IMG/VR virus record: IMGVR_UViG_3300025620_000006
Location: 1-64,000 of that record
DNA from: a virus
Reading direction: 5' to 3' (one strand)
DNA: 64,000 nucleotides
A program made the position numbers and the translations under genes. Under the pieces are notes generated by a model. The model saw only the letters and a program-made list of their open reading frames with translations, did no database searches and had not been told where the DNA came from. Shown in pieces: positions 27,371-32,985 of the stretch (its first letter is position 1; every line of letters starts with the position of its first letter).

Positions 27371-27934
27371 TTATGTTTGAGGAAATAATCTATATGTTAA
27401 ATTTATTGTTAGTGTTCCGTTAGGTGTACCAGCAATTACAGGGTCTGCAGCTGTACCAAGTTTTAAATCTCCACCTCTTCTATAATTACCATTTTCAGCC
27501 GCTATAGTATAAGGCCCTTGTACAGCTCCGCTACCATTAGGTAGTTGCAATTGTGGTATAATTATCTTATTATTCGTCGCTGCGTCATTCCATGATATAA
27601 AAGCACCTGCTGCATCCCAAGTATAACTGCTACCAAGAACGCCTCCACCTTGTAATATCGATGCACTTATTAATTGTAAGTACTCTCCATCTCCACTGCC
27701 ACCAGCTAAAGTAAGTAAAGTAATATCAGTTGTACCTAGTGTTCTTAACTGAGCATCTGTTACTGTAAAAGTAGTAGTTACTACGTTAGGTGCGTTACCT
27801 AAACTTGCTATGCTATCTACTGAAAAATTTCTAGTAGTTGGCATCTCGTCAGAATTAGCCGGTGGTATCGATGTACCAATTATATAATCTCCCTTTTTAG
27901 GCGTGCCTTTTGGATAGCTTTGCAGTATAGACAT
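27371..27934 (-). CDS. First late gene: fibre-cluster virion protein (187 aa)
   Basis: 187 residues, starting MSILQSYPKGTPKKGDYIIG, with the same kind of N-terminus as the 236-aa neighbour (Ser-x-Tyr-Pro near the start, short disordered linker, then Asp-rich attachment region). Beta-rich C-terminal half. It is the first gene on the leftward unit; the candidate promoter at 28068-28099 lies about 130 bases upstream. Likely a structural adaptor of the fibre set. Confidence 0.65.
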   Translation of the reverse strand: MSILQSYPKGTPKKGDYIIGTSIPPANSDEMPTTRNFSVDSIASLGNAPNVVTTTFTVTDAQLRTLGTTDITLLTLAGGSGDGEYLQLISASILQGGGVLGSSYTWDAAGAFISWNDAATNNKIIIPQLQLPNGSGAVQGPYTIAAENGNYRRGGDLKLGTAADPVIAGTPNGTLTINLTYRLFPQT

Positions 27935-28067
27935 TTAGTTAGTTTTTATTTATTTTCTTTAGTCTATATCATTACAGGTTTTGAAGTGTTTTTACATAAA
28001 GTGTGACAATAGGGTGTTACTTATCTATATTATAAGGCTTATGTCACTGTTTTTTAAAAAGTTGTTA

Positions 28068-28099
28068 CAAATATAGGGGTATGGTGTTGCTACTTTAAA
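28068..28099 (-). promoter_or_regulatory. Candidate late promoter, Bacteroidota TAnnTTTG type
   Basis: On the minus strand, TTTA at 28099-28096, then 20 bases, then TATATTTG at 28075-28068. Bacteroidota sigma-ABfr promoters have TTTG/TTG near -33 and TAnnTTTG near -7 with about 19-21 bases between. The -7 element matches fully; the -33 element is one base off. It would start the late mRNA about 125 bases before the first late gene. Confidence 0.5.
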
Positions 28100-28193
28100 T
28101 TCTAAAAACTTTTCAAAAAGAAAAATGACTTTTAAATTTGGGGGTCCGCGTCCGTTTTAGAATTTTCAACGTCATATATACGACTTTTCAGGG

Positions 28194-28205
28194 CCCCGAG
28201 CGGGG
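28194..28205. other. GC-rich hairpin followed by T-run
   Basis: CCCCGAGCGGGG, a 5-bp near-perfect hairpin in otherwise AT-rich DNA, followed on the plus strand by GGTTTAGACTTTT. It may be a terminator for rightward read-through or a structural element of an origin. GACTTTT recurs three times between 28127 and 28218. Confidence 0.35.
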
Positions 28206-28280
28206 GGTTTAGACTTTTCTACCTAGATTTCATACCTATTATCCTGTCTCGCTCTTCTTTTCCTTGTGAGATTTAGTTGT

Positions 28281-28388
28281 ATGACACATTGACATGACAC
28301 ATATGACTGATTGTCATGACATTACGTCATATATATAATATACTATTGTTAGTGACATAGTGACATAGTGGTATGACATCTTGTCACA
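28281..28388. repeat. Cluster of TGACA/TGTCA boxes
   Basis: About nine copies of TGACA or its complement TGTCA in some 110 bases: TGACACAT, TGACATGACACAT, the palindrome TGTCATGACA at 28312-28321, the tandem TAGTGACATAGTGACATAG, GTATGACATC and TTGTCACATT. The density is far above expectation and fits operator or iteron sites. Confidence 0.55.
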
Positions 28389-28417
28389 TTCTACTACTAA
28401 ACTATTTTACATACTTA

Positions 28418-28439
28418 ATACGAAGTTATAATGATAATA
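28418..28439 (+). promoter_or_regulatory. Early-promoter motif copy 1
   Basis: ATACGA (28418-28423), 9 bases, GATAATA (28433-28439), with TTTTACATACTTA upstream. The first gene starts 20 bases after. Same spacing as six other copies in the plus-strand region. Confidence 0.65.
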
Positions 28440-28458
28440 TAAATGTAACAAACTAACT

Positions 28459-28602
28459 ATGAAACGAATAACTTACATACAATCAATAGAATTATTTCTA
28501 CTAAAAAATCCAGAAGTAATTATACAAAATGTTTTACCTCAATGTATACTTGATGAACTATATTACTTTCAAAGATTTCAATATAAGTTATTACAAACAT
28601 AA
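28459..28602 (+). CDS. Small early protein (47 aa)
   Basis: 47 residues starting MKRITYIQSIELFLLKNPEV, ending just inside the second copy of the promoter motif. ATG is 20 bases behind the first motif. Largely hydrophobic/helical. Function unknown. First gene of the rightward unit, so perhaps the earliest expressed. Confidence 0.55.
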   Translation: MKRITYIQSIELFLLKNPEVIIQNVLPQCILDELYYFQRFQYKLLQT

Positions 28603-28623
28603 TACGAATACATAATGATAATA
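28602..28623 (+). promoter_or_regulatory. Early-promoter motif copy 2
   Basis: ATACGA (28602-28607), 9 bases, GATAATA (28617-28623), preceded by TTACAAACAT. It overlaps the stop codon of the 47-aa gene and precedes the 76-aa gene. Confidence 0.65.
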
Positions 28624-28670
28624 ATAATGTAACTAATAAATACTAATAATAATAATAAATACTTTTAACT

Positions 28671-28901
28671 ATGCAAAATTCAATTCAATCAAAAAGATTC
28701 GTAATCAGAAAATCTTTAATCGGCAAAAATACTACTATCAATGTAGAATTTAAATCAGGCAAATCATTCACTTACAATCACGATAAAGTGTATGAAATTA
28801 TGAAAGACAAATTATCTTCTATAAATTGCTTTGAAAAATATGGCTCGTACACTTCTTCAACTAGTGTTCCAGTTGTACTAAGAGATAAAGAGGTAGTATA
28901 A
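28671..28901 (+). CDS. Small early protein (76 aa)
   Basis: 76 residues, starting MQNSIQSKRFVIRKSLIGKN, basic N-terminal beta-like part (NTTINVEFKSGKSFTYNHDK) and polar C-terminus. Probably a small host-takeover or DNA-binding protein by position behind an early promoter. No family recognised. Confidence 0.6.
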   Translation: MQNSIQSKRFVIRKSLIGKNTTINVEFKSGKSFTYNHDKVYEIMKDKLSSINCFEKYGSYTSSTSVPVVLRDKEVV

Positions 28902-28919
28902 CCACTACTTCTTTACAAA

Positions 28920-29067
28920 ACGGTGACTATCCGAACCGAGTAGGCAACAGACTAAACTGGATATTATACAGGCGCGTTAAGCTGTGTACATCACCTGTCT
29001 AAATAATGTTGAAAACAGCAATGTCACTATGGTATATAAGTGTGTTCGATTCACACTGTGACAACTA
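28920..29067 (+). ncRNA. Structured RNA ending in a T-arm/acceptor minihelix
   Basis: Helices visible: GGTGA (28922-28926) with TCACC (28991-28995); TGTTG-AAAA-CAGCA hairpin around 29008-29021; and at the 3' side a T-arm GTGTG-TTCGATT-CACAC (29040-29056) capped by TGTCAC (29022-29027) with GTGACA (29058-29063). This last part is an acceptor stem plus T-arm with only 11 bases in place of the D and anticodon arms. A64-equivalent is followed by CTA. No protein reads through the region convincingly. It may be a tRNA-like RNA or a processing signal. Confidence 0.5.
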
Positions 29068-29084
29068 ATAACTAAATTATAACT

Positions 29085-29294
29085 ATGTCAAATTTCAAAT
29101 TCAGAGGATTTATTCCTGCAGTAACTAAATATGTAAAATCAAAACCACTAGTAGAAGTAGTGGCGGAAGTAATAGCTTTCGGTTTACTAATGCCATTAGC
29201 GTTTGGCGGAATTACTTTCTTCATCTTTATGATGATAACAGGCCAAGTTGATTATTCAGCGATGGATTCTATTAACTGTCAAATCTGCTACTAA
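29085..29294 (+). CDS. Small membrane protein (69 aa)
   Basis: 69 residues with one strongly hydrophobic segment, residues about 26-52 (AEVIAFGLLMPLAFGG then ITFFIFMMI), flanked by a basic N-terminus. Predicted single-pass inner-membrane protein. Behind the structured RNA; its stop overlaps the next start by one base. Possibly a superinfection-exclusion or host-membrane factor; inference only. Confidence 0.6.
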   Translation: MSNFKFRGFIPAVTKYVKSKPLVEVVAEVIAFGLLMPLAFGGITFFIFMMITGQVDYSAMDSINCQICY

Positions 29295-29437
29295 TGAAAA
29301 GTTACTACAGCAAACTACAGCAGAGATTTATAGCTCGTGAAGAATACTTTGACGAGCTACTCTTTGGAACTCTCAATGATGAGAACTACGACAAGCCAAT
29401 ACAAACTAAATACGACTCTAAATCGATAATACAATAA
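29294..29437 (+). CDS. Small early protein (47 aa)
   Basis: 47 residues, starting MKSYYSKLQQRFIAREEYFD, helical and acidic with Tyr. Starts on the last base of the previous stop codon (TAATG), so coupled. Its 3' end carries the next promoter motif copy. Function unknown. Confidence 0.5.
   Translation: MKSYYSKLQQRFIAREEYFDELLFGTLNDENYDKPIQTKYDSKSIIQ
29410..29431 (+). promoter_or_regulatory. Early-promoter motif copy 3 (inside a gene end)
   Basis: ATACGA (29410-29415), 9 bases, GATAATA (29425-29431), with AATACAAACTA upstream. It lies within the last codons of the 47-aa gene and 33 bases before the next start. Confidence 0.6.
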
Positions 29438-29464
29438 AATACTAACTAATTAAATAATAATATT

Positions 29465-29575
29465 ATGTCTTCAAAATACTTAAATATATCCTTCAGAATA
29501 TATGGCAAGCACTTCAACTTGTTAACTAAAGAACAAAAATCTAAAGTTATTGAAATATACTACGACTTTTACTAA
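29465..29575 (+). CDS. Tiny early protein (36 aa)
   Basis: 36 residues, starting MSSKYLNISFRIYGKHFNLL. ATG 33 bases after a promoter motif, A-rich leader. Very short, so supported mainly by its place in an unbroken chain of small genes. Confidence 0.4.
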   Translation: MSSKYLNISFRIYGKHFNLLTKEQKSKVIEIYYDFY

Positions 29576-29587
29576 ACTAATATAACT

Positions 29588-29722
29588 ATGCAATATATAT
29601 TAACTTGCCCTAACGGTAAACAGATAGATATGTCAAGCTACATACTACTGCAACTCGAAAGAAAAATAGAAAGACAAGAAGTCTTAGAACGTATTAACTA
29701 CTATAAATCAACTAATAAATAA
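29588..29722 (+). CDS. Small early protein (44 aa)
   Basis: 44 residues: MQYILTCPNGKQIDMSSYIL then a charged helix (LERKIERQEVLERINYY). ATG preceded by ATATAACT, like several neighbours (AACTATG context). Function unknown. Confidence 0.5.
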   Translation: MQYILTCPNGKQIDMSSYILLQLERKIERQEVLERINYYKSTNK

Positions 29723-29726
29723 TACT

Positions 29727-29969
29727 ATGCAATTTCAAGATACTAAATTCAAAGAGCTAGACGCTCAAGGTCTAATTACTGATAAACTAAATCAAATCAA
29801 AGAGTTTGAAACTAAATACAAAGCTTGTACTTCAAGTATAGCTATGTACAAATGGTGTACTGACTACGAATATCGTAAGCGAGAGTGGCAATTCAGACAA
29901 GGAATAGCTAATTATGCGCTACATAATGGTCATAAAGCTTTTCAAGGTACAGATAAGTCTATACTGTAA
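29727..29969 (+). CDS. Small early protein (80 aa)
   Basis: 80 residues, helical and charged, with several aromatic residues (SIAMYKWCTDYEYRKREWQF). Starts 4 bases after the previous stop in the ACTATG context. No family recognised. Confidence 0.6.
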   Translation: MQFQDTKFKELDAQGLITDKLNQIKEFETKYKACTSSIAMYKWCTDYEYRKREWQFRQGIANYALHNGHKAFQGTDKSIL

Positions 29970-29979
29970 TACATACAAA

Positions 29980-30001
29980 ATACGATTAACTATTGATAAT
30001 A
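29980..30001 (+). promoter_or_regulatory. Early-promoter motif copy 4
   Basis: ATACGA (29980-29985), 9 bases, GATAATA (29995-30001), with AATACATACAAA upstream and the next ATG 15 bases after GATAAT. Confidence 0.65.
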
Positions 30002-30015
30002 TAATAAATTAAACT

Positions 30016-30219
30016 ATGCAAAATATAATCAAACAAGTAGACAAAACTACTATCAAATTAAACAACATAACTTACAAAGGTTATCCAGTCGGCGAATTAC
30101 CAAACAGATTTGCCTTCATCTACAATAGCGACAAAGACCAAGAAGGTATTAACTCGTGGTTTAATTACAAAGGCTTAACTTATATTGAATATAAACCTAC
30201 AATCTGGTCTTATGTCTAA
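30016..30219 (+). CDS. Small early protein (67 aa)
   Basis: 67 residues, starting MQNIIKQVDKTTIKLNNITY, beta-rich with aromatic C-terminus (FNYKGLTYIEYKPTIWSYV). First gene after promoter copy 4. The end overlaps the next gene by 8 bases. Function unknown. Confidence 0.6.
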   Translation: MQNIIKQVDKTTIKLNNITYKGYPVGELPNRFAFIYNSDKDQEGINSWFNYKGLTYIEYKPTIWSYV

Positions 30220-30466
30220 TCCAACTACAATGAAAGAACTGTGTCTCTATGCAAAACAGGCGCAACAAAATCGTGCAAGCGAGCATAGGCGCAAGCACGC
30301 ACATGACGGCAGGTGTGGTGGGCTCACAGATGCAGAGTACAATCGCGTACAAATTAATGGCAAGAAATCCTATTCTGCCAAAGCACGAAAGTTCACTCAC
30401 AACCGTATGTGGAAACATCAATCAAGATATTCAGTAAAACAATTAATAGAAATAGTAAAAACATGA
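30212..30466 (+). CDS. Basic early protein (84 aa), locally GC-rich
   Basis: 84 residues from ATG 30212. Very basic, His/Arg/Lys-rich middle (RASEHRRKHAHDGRCGGL), ending KHQSRYSVKQLIEIVKT. Bases 30250-30365 are richer in G+C than the neighbours, which could mark recent transfer or simply Arg/Ala content. Likely nucleic-acid binding. Start chosen because it overlaps the preceding stop by 8 bases; an upstream start would overlap more. Confidence 0.55.
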   Translation: MSNPTTMKELCLYAKQAQQNRASEHRRKHAHDGRCGGLTDAEYNRVQINGKKSYSAKARKFTHNRMWKHQSRYSVKQLIEIVKT

Positions 30467-30732
30467 GTGATACAATTAAAAAATGGCACGAAATGCAAGA
30501 AAATAAAGAAATAAATCCAGTAGATATTGGATTAATAGCTAAATATATATTCTTACTAGATTTTACAGATGGTAAAGTATATAGATATGACATTAGCGTG
30601 TTATGTACAAAAGAAAATAAATGGAATCCTGATACAGAATCATGTGAGTCGTTTTTATATGGCGCAGGTCACAAGTTAAATGACTGTGAGTGGATGGTAA
30701 CTAATAATAAAGGAATAGAATTTGGAAACTAA
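30463..30732 (+). CDS. Small early protein (89 aa)
   Basis: 89 residues from ATG 30463, which overlaps the previous stop (ATGA). Sequence begins MSDTIKKWHEMQENKEINPV, then an alpha/beta part with GLIAKYIFLLDFTDGKVYRY. No family recognised. Confidence 0.55.
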   Translation: MSDTIKKWHEMQENKEINPVDIGLIAKYIFLLDFTDGKVYRYDISVLCTKENKWNPDTESCESFLYGAGHKLNDCEWMVTNNKGIEFGN

Positions 30733-30850
30733 AACAACTAATCCATGGGATTTAGCGTGGTCTAAATGGTGGGTACAACAGAACTACAAGAAATGCGAAG
30801 TCGATGAAATGACACTAAGCGAAATATATGAACTATTAGAACAAGATTAA
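30722..30850 (+). CDS. Tiny early protein with TTG start (42 aa)
   Basis: 42 residues, Trp-rich (NPWDLAWSKWWVQQNYKK), from TTG 30722, overlapping the previous gene by 11 bases and followed directly by the next ATG. The rare start and short length make it less certain, but the frame fits the coupled gene chain exactly. Confidence 0.4.
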   Translation: METKTTNPWDLAWSKWWVQQNYKKCEVDEMTLSEIYELLEQD

Positions 30851-30985
30851 ATGAGAACACTTAAACTAACAGAAAACGACTGCACTTTTGTACACTATGT
30901 ACTACGTATGTACGCTCAGCAAACACCTGGGTTAGATCAAGAAGACAAAGATGAAATACGTGAAGTCGCAGCTAAATTTAAATAA
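30851..30985 (+). CDS. Tiny early protein (44 aa)
   Basis: 44 residues, starting MRTLKLTENDCTFVHYVLRM, acidic helical C-terminus. Abuts the preceding stop. Function unknown. Confidence 0.45.
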   Translation: MRTLKLTENDCTFVHYVLRMYAQQTPGLDQEDKDEIREVAAKFK

Positions 30986-30986
30986 T

Positions 30987-31175
30987 ATGAAAGAATATAT
31001 AAATAACGAACTAAGTAAACTAGATCGTGGAATAGTAGCTACGCCTACCGAAGAATACCTTGACAGTTTTGCAGAAGCAAACAACGGAAGTAATGACTTT
31101 TTACTAATGCAATTAGCTAAAAACTATGGCTATCAACTAGCTTTACTTAACATTAAAAACAAAATAAATGAGTAA
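30987..31175 (+). CDS. Small early protein (62 aa)
   Basis: 62 residues from ATG 30987, starting MKEYINNELSKLDRGIVATP, helical. Preferred over an upstream in-frame ATG at 30951, which would lie inside the previous gene. Overlaps the next gene by 8 bases. Confidence 0.5.
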   Translation: MKEYINNELSKLDRGIVATPTEEYLDSFAEANNGSNDFLLMQLAKNYGYQLALLNIKNKINE

Positions 31176-31344
31176 AATGTCAGAACTAGATTTGATTGCA
31201 CAAGGTGTAGCAGATCATATGAAAGAAATTATTGAAGACAGTGTTGATTGGCAATTAGCTGACCAACCACTTGACGGTGATGAATATATGGAAATGAAAG
31301 AATATGTTATTAACTTAGCTTTAAATAAATTGTTAGGTAATTAA
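31168..31344 (+). CDS. Small acidic early protein (58 aa)
   Basis: 58 residues, starting MSKMSELDLIAQGVADHMKE, strongly acidic with a helical end. Acidic early phage proteins often bind host enzymes; no specific target is evident. Confidence 0.5.
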   Translation: MSKMSELDLIAQGVADHMKEIIEDSVDWQLADQPLDGDEYMEMKEYVINLALNKLLGN

Positions 31345-31355
31345 TTACAAAACAA

Positions 31356-31377
31356 ATACGAATATTAATTGATAATA
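31356..31377 (+). promoter_or_regulatory. Early-promoter motif copy 5
   Basis: ATACGA (31356-31361), 9 bases, GATAATA (31371-31377), with ATTACAAAACAA upstream. The 62-aa zinc-ribbon gene starts 15 bases after it. Confidence 0.65.
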
Positions 31378-31392
31378 TAATAAACTAAAAAT

Positions 31393-31581
31393 ATGTATTG
31401 TAGATGCGGAACAAATATACCACGGTTGCGATTAGATATGGGCTACAAAACCTGTGTTAATTGCTCAACAACCCAAACGTACAGCTATGTACCAATTATT
31501 GAGCATAAAACCGGTAATACAATACAAATCGTCAGTCAAGAAGTAAGTGCATCTGTGCACAGAGCTTGGCGTAGAAAGTAA
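31393..31581 (+). CDS. Small zinc-ribbon protein (62 aa)
   Basis: 62 residues. MYCRCGTNIPRLRLDMGYKT holds Cys-x-Cys and is followed by CVNC, giving a four-Cys zinc-ribbon pattern. Probably a small nucleic-acid- or protein-binding knuckle. Directly behind promoter copy 5 and immediately before the structured RNA region. Confidence 0.6.
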   Translation: MYCRCGTNIPRLRLDMGYKTCVNCSTTQTYSYVPIIEHKTGNTIQIVSQEVSASVHRAWRRK

Positions 31582-31723
31582 GTACAAAGAGTTTTACGGT
31601 ATATAGCTCTATCTAAATATGAAAACCGACTCCAGCGAATAAATAACAGACCGCGGCGTAAGCAAAGGTAGAAAATGTCTGGAATGGCGAAAGATACGAT
31701 TAGTGATCACACAATAGCCGGTA

Positions 31724-31809
31724 AACTAGGTATGGATGTAACAGGTGTTATTAAGTTAAACAGAGTTCATTACTACGACGGTATGAAGGTTCGATTCCTT
31801 CACTAGTTA
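31724..31809 (+). ncRNA. Degenerate tRNA-like element with intact T-arm
   Basis: T-arm GAAGG-TTCGATT-CCTTC at 31785-31801. Acceptor AACTAGG (31724-31730) with ACTAGTT (31802-31808), six of seven pairs, then A and CTA. The 54 bases between do not form a standard D-arm; a weak anticodon-like hairpin TGTTA-TTAAGTT-AAACA has one mismatch (anticodon would be AAG). Either a degraded class II tRNA, a tRNA-like regulator or a processing site. Confidence 0.45.
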
Positions 31810-31817
31810 CTAAAAAT

Positions 31818-32011
31818 CTTATAAATGTGAAGGGCTCAGTATGGCTGTAGGAACTCAGCGAAGAGATACGTGGTTAAGCTGACGAAGATCCTTTAATTTT
31901 ATAAGTCGTAGTATCACGGGTTGCAGAGTAATTAACTGCATGCACGGTGGAAGTCCGATCGTTGAAGTGGTGAGGGATCGTTATGAACTCATGGAAACGG
32001 AGATAACTACG
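31818..32011 (+). ncRNA. Two-domain folded RNA upstream of the tmRNA-like element
   Basis: Domain A: CTTATAAA (31818-31825) with TTTATAAG (31898-31905), AAGG (31830-31833) with CCTT (31890-31893), and inside it TCAGC (31855-31859) with GCTGA (31878-31882). Domain B: CGTAGTATC (31907-31915) with GATAACTACG (32002-32011, one bulged A), enclosing TGCAG/CTGCA (31922-31940) and CGATC/GATCG (31956-31980). Nested helices of this kind exceed chance in AT-rich DNA. The domain ends 4 bases before the tRNA-like element. Confidence 0.5.
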
Positions 32012-32015
32012 TAAT

Positions 32016-32093
32016 GGGGGTGACTTGGTATTGACGTGATAGAAAGCCTATATGGAACTATTACGGAAGACAGTTCGAATCTGTCCACCTCCA
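32016..32093 (+). ncRNA. tmRNA-like alanine-type tRNA-like domain without mRNA domain
   Basis: Acceptor GGGGGTG (32016-32022) with CACCTCC (32086-32092), all seven positions paired, including G3-U70. Discriminator A at 32093. T-arm GACAG-TTCGAAT-CTGTC (32069-32085). The 5' side reads GACTTGGTATTGACG, close to the stemless D-loop of bacterial tmRNA (consensus GA..TGG.TTCGACG). Positions 32035-32042 (CGTGATAG) pair with 32058-32065 (CTATTACG) as an 8-bp P2-like helix closed by a 15-base loop, where tmRNA would instead open into its tag-encoding and pseudoknot part. No tag frame is seen. G3-U70 with A73 is the alanyl-tRNA synthetase identity set. Confidence 0.6.
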
Positions 32094-32112
32094 CTAAACT
32101 TAATTAATTTAG

Positions 32113-32256
32113 ATGAGCAGGACTAGAAAAAAACCATACACTAAATCAAAAAAGTTTGATAAAACCTGTAGAAACAACGGAAGTTGCCCTTATTGTAGAG
32201 ACAACCGTTTGTACAAAAATAAAAAACGAGATACACAAACAAAATACGATAACTAA
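32113..32256 (+). CDS. Small Cys-motif basic protein (47 aa)
   Basis: 47 residues: MSRTRKKPYTKSKKFDKTCR, then GSCPYCRDN. Three Cys (one upstream plus CPYC) and a very basic background suggest a zinc knuckle and nucleic-acid binding. Ends within promoter copy 6. Confidence 0.55.
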   Translation: MSRTRKKPYTKSKKFDKTCRNNGSCPYCRDNRLYKNKKRDTQTKYDN

Positions 32257-32265
32257 TGGATAATA
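32244..32265 (+). promoter_or_regulatory. Early-promoter motif copy 6
   Basis: ATACGA (32244-32249), 9 bases, GATAATA (32259-32265), with ATACACAAACAA upstream; ATG of the 146-aa gene is 28 bases after it. Confidence 0.65.
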
Positions 32266-32293
32266 TCAATGTAACAAATAAACAATTATAACT

Positions 32294-32734
32294 ATGACAA
32301 ACCAGTACACATGGCGACAAGAACGTCAAATGCTAGAAGATGCTTACGCACGTAGGCTACTTATCGAGCACAACATCAAGGAAGTAACTACTCAAAGGCA
32401 AGCTAAAAACGGCACAAGAGAGTTTGAATTTCCAGTACCTTGCTACTCTAAACAAAGACTAGAGTGGTTTAAGTACAAAAAATACAACTTAAAAGATCTA
32501 CCAAGATTAAGACTAGCTACGTTTGAATCAGGTATGGTTAGAAAACAAAATGGCGGCGATAGAGCTTACCAAATCAATCCACAGTATAAGCAAAATCAAA
32601 GATATGTGTGGCTTAACAGTGACAATGAAGTTACTGTTAAAGAATTTGTAGGCAACGCTAGAGCATTAATACACAATCCACTAACTAGAATGGTGTATAT
32701 GTTAAATTATTATCTTAAAAACTATAAACAATGA
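32294..32734 (+). CDS. Basic early protein (146 aa)
   Basis: 146 residues, Arg/Lys/Tyr-rich and probably nucleic-acid binding. Starts MTNQYTWRQERQMLEDAYAR, helical, then a central part with FPVPCYSKQRLEWFKYKKY and a C-terminal region (NPLTRMVYMLNYYLKNYKQ). First gene behind promoter copy 6; its end overlaps the next start by 4 bases. No family recognised. Confidence 0.6.
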   Translation: MTNQYTWRQERQMLEDAYARRLLIEHNIKEVTTQRQAKNGTREFEFPVPCYSKQRLEWFKYKKYNLKDLPRLRLATFESGMVRKQNGGDRAYQINPQYKQNQRYVWLNSDNEVTVKEFVGNARALIHNPLTRMVYMLNYYLKNYKQ

Positions 32735-32985
32735 GCAAAAGACTAACAATTTATGAAAGGCTAAAGCCTGAAATCAAAGAGGCATTACATTCCTCTGAAA
32801 ACAACAAGTATTCTGCTTGTGTTGACAGCATAGTAGAAGCATTATCAAGCACTACATTTTATAGTGACTTAAAAATTAGCGACATTAGCTCGTTATATAC
32901 ATTTACAAACCTCGAACTAATTAGAATTACAGCGTGGGATTTTAAATACGGTGATAACATTTTAATATCTAAAGACTATGAATAA
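32731..32985 (+). CDS. Small early protein (84 aa)
   Basis: 84 residues, starting MSKRLTIYERLKPEIKEALH, mostly helical, polar. ATGA overlap with the preceding stop, and 8-base overlap with the next gene. Unknown. Confidence 0.6.
   Translation: MSKRLTIYERLKPEIKEALHSSENNKYSACVDSIVEALSSTTFYSDLKISDISSLYTFTNLELIRITAWDFKYGDNILISKDYE

Larger units (their letters stand above)
27935..28458. promoter_or_regulatory. Divergent control region between late (left) and early (right) units
   Basis: 524 bases without a convincing gene. From left to right it holds the leader of the leftward unit, a Bacteroidota-type promoter, a GC-rich block (28140-28156 and 28191-28207), a cluster of TGACA/TGTCA boxes (28281-28388), and the first copy of the early-promoter motif (28418-28439). 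It is the natural place for the early/late switch and possibly for the origin of replication. Confidence 0.7.
31582..32112 (+). ncRNA. 531-base non-coding region with several structured, tRNA-like RNAs
   Basis: No acceptable gene here. The region is more structured than its surroundings: AGAG...CTCT hairpin near 31589-31610; CAGAC (31647-31651)/GTCTG (31677-31681); two tRNA-like 3' domains (31724-31809 and 32016-32093) and two multi-helix domains (31818-31905, 31907-32011) detailed separately. Confidence 0.6.

Noticed and set aside
28281-28388. CRISPR array
   Set aside because: The TGACA boxes are 5-8 bases and irregularly spaced; no repeats of 23 bases or more with spacers.
30250-30365. Recently acquired gene by GC content
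   Set aside because: The local rise in G+C is explained by Arg/Ala/His-rich codons in a short basic protein; too short to claim transfer.
31818-32093. Complete tmRNA
   Set aside because: The acceptor, D-loop and T-arm of a tmRNA-like TLD are present, but P2 closes on itself, and no tag frame ending in Ala-Ala plus stop is visible within 200 bases either side.
31582-32112. Group I or group II intron
   Set aside because: No recognisable P/Q/R/S core, domain V, GTGYG start or interrupted host gene could be found, though the area is structured.
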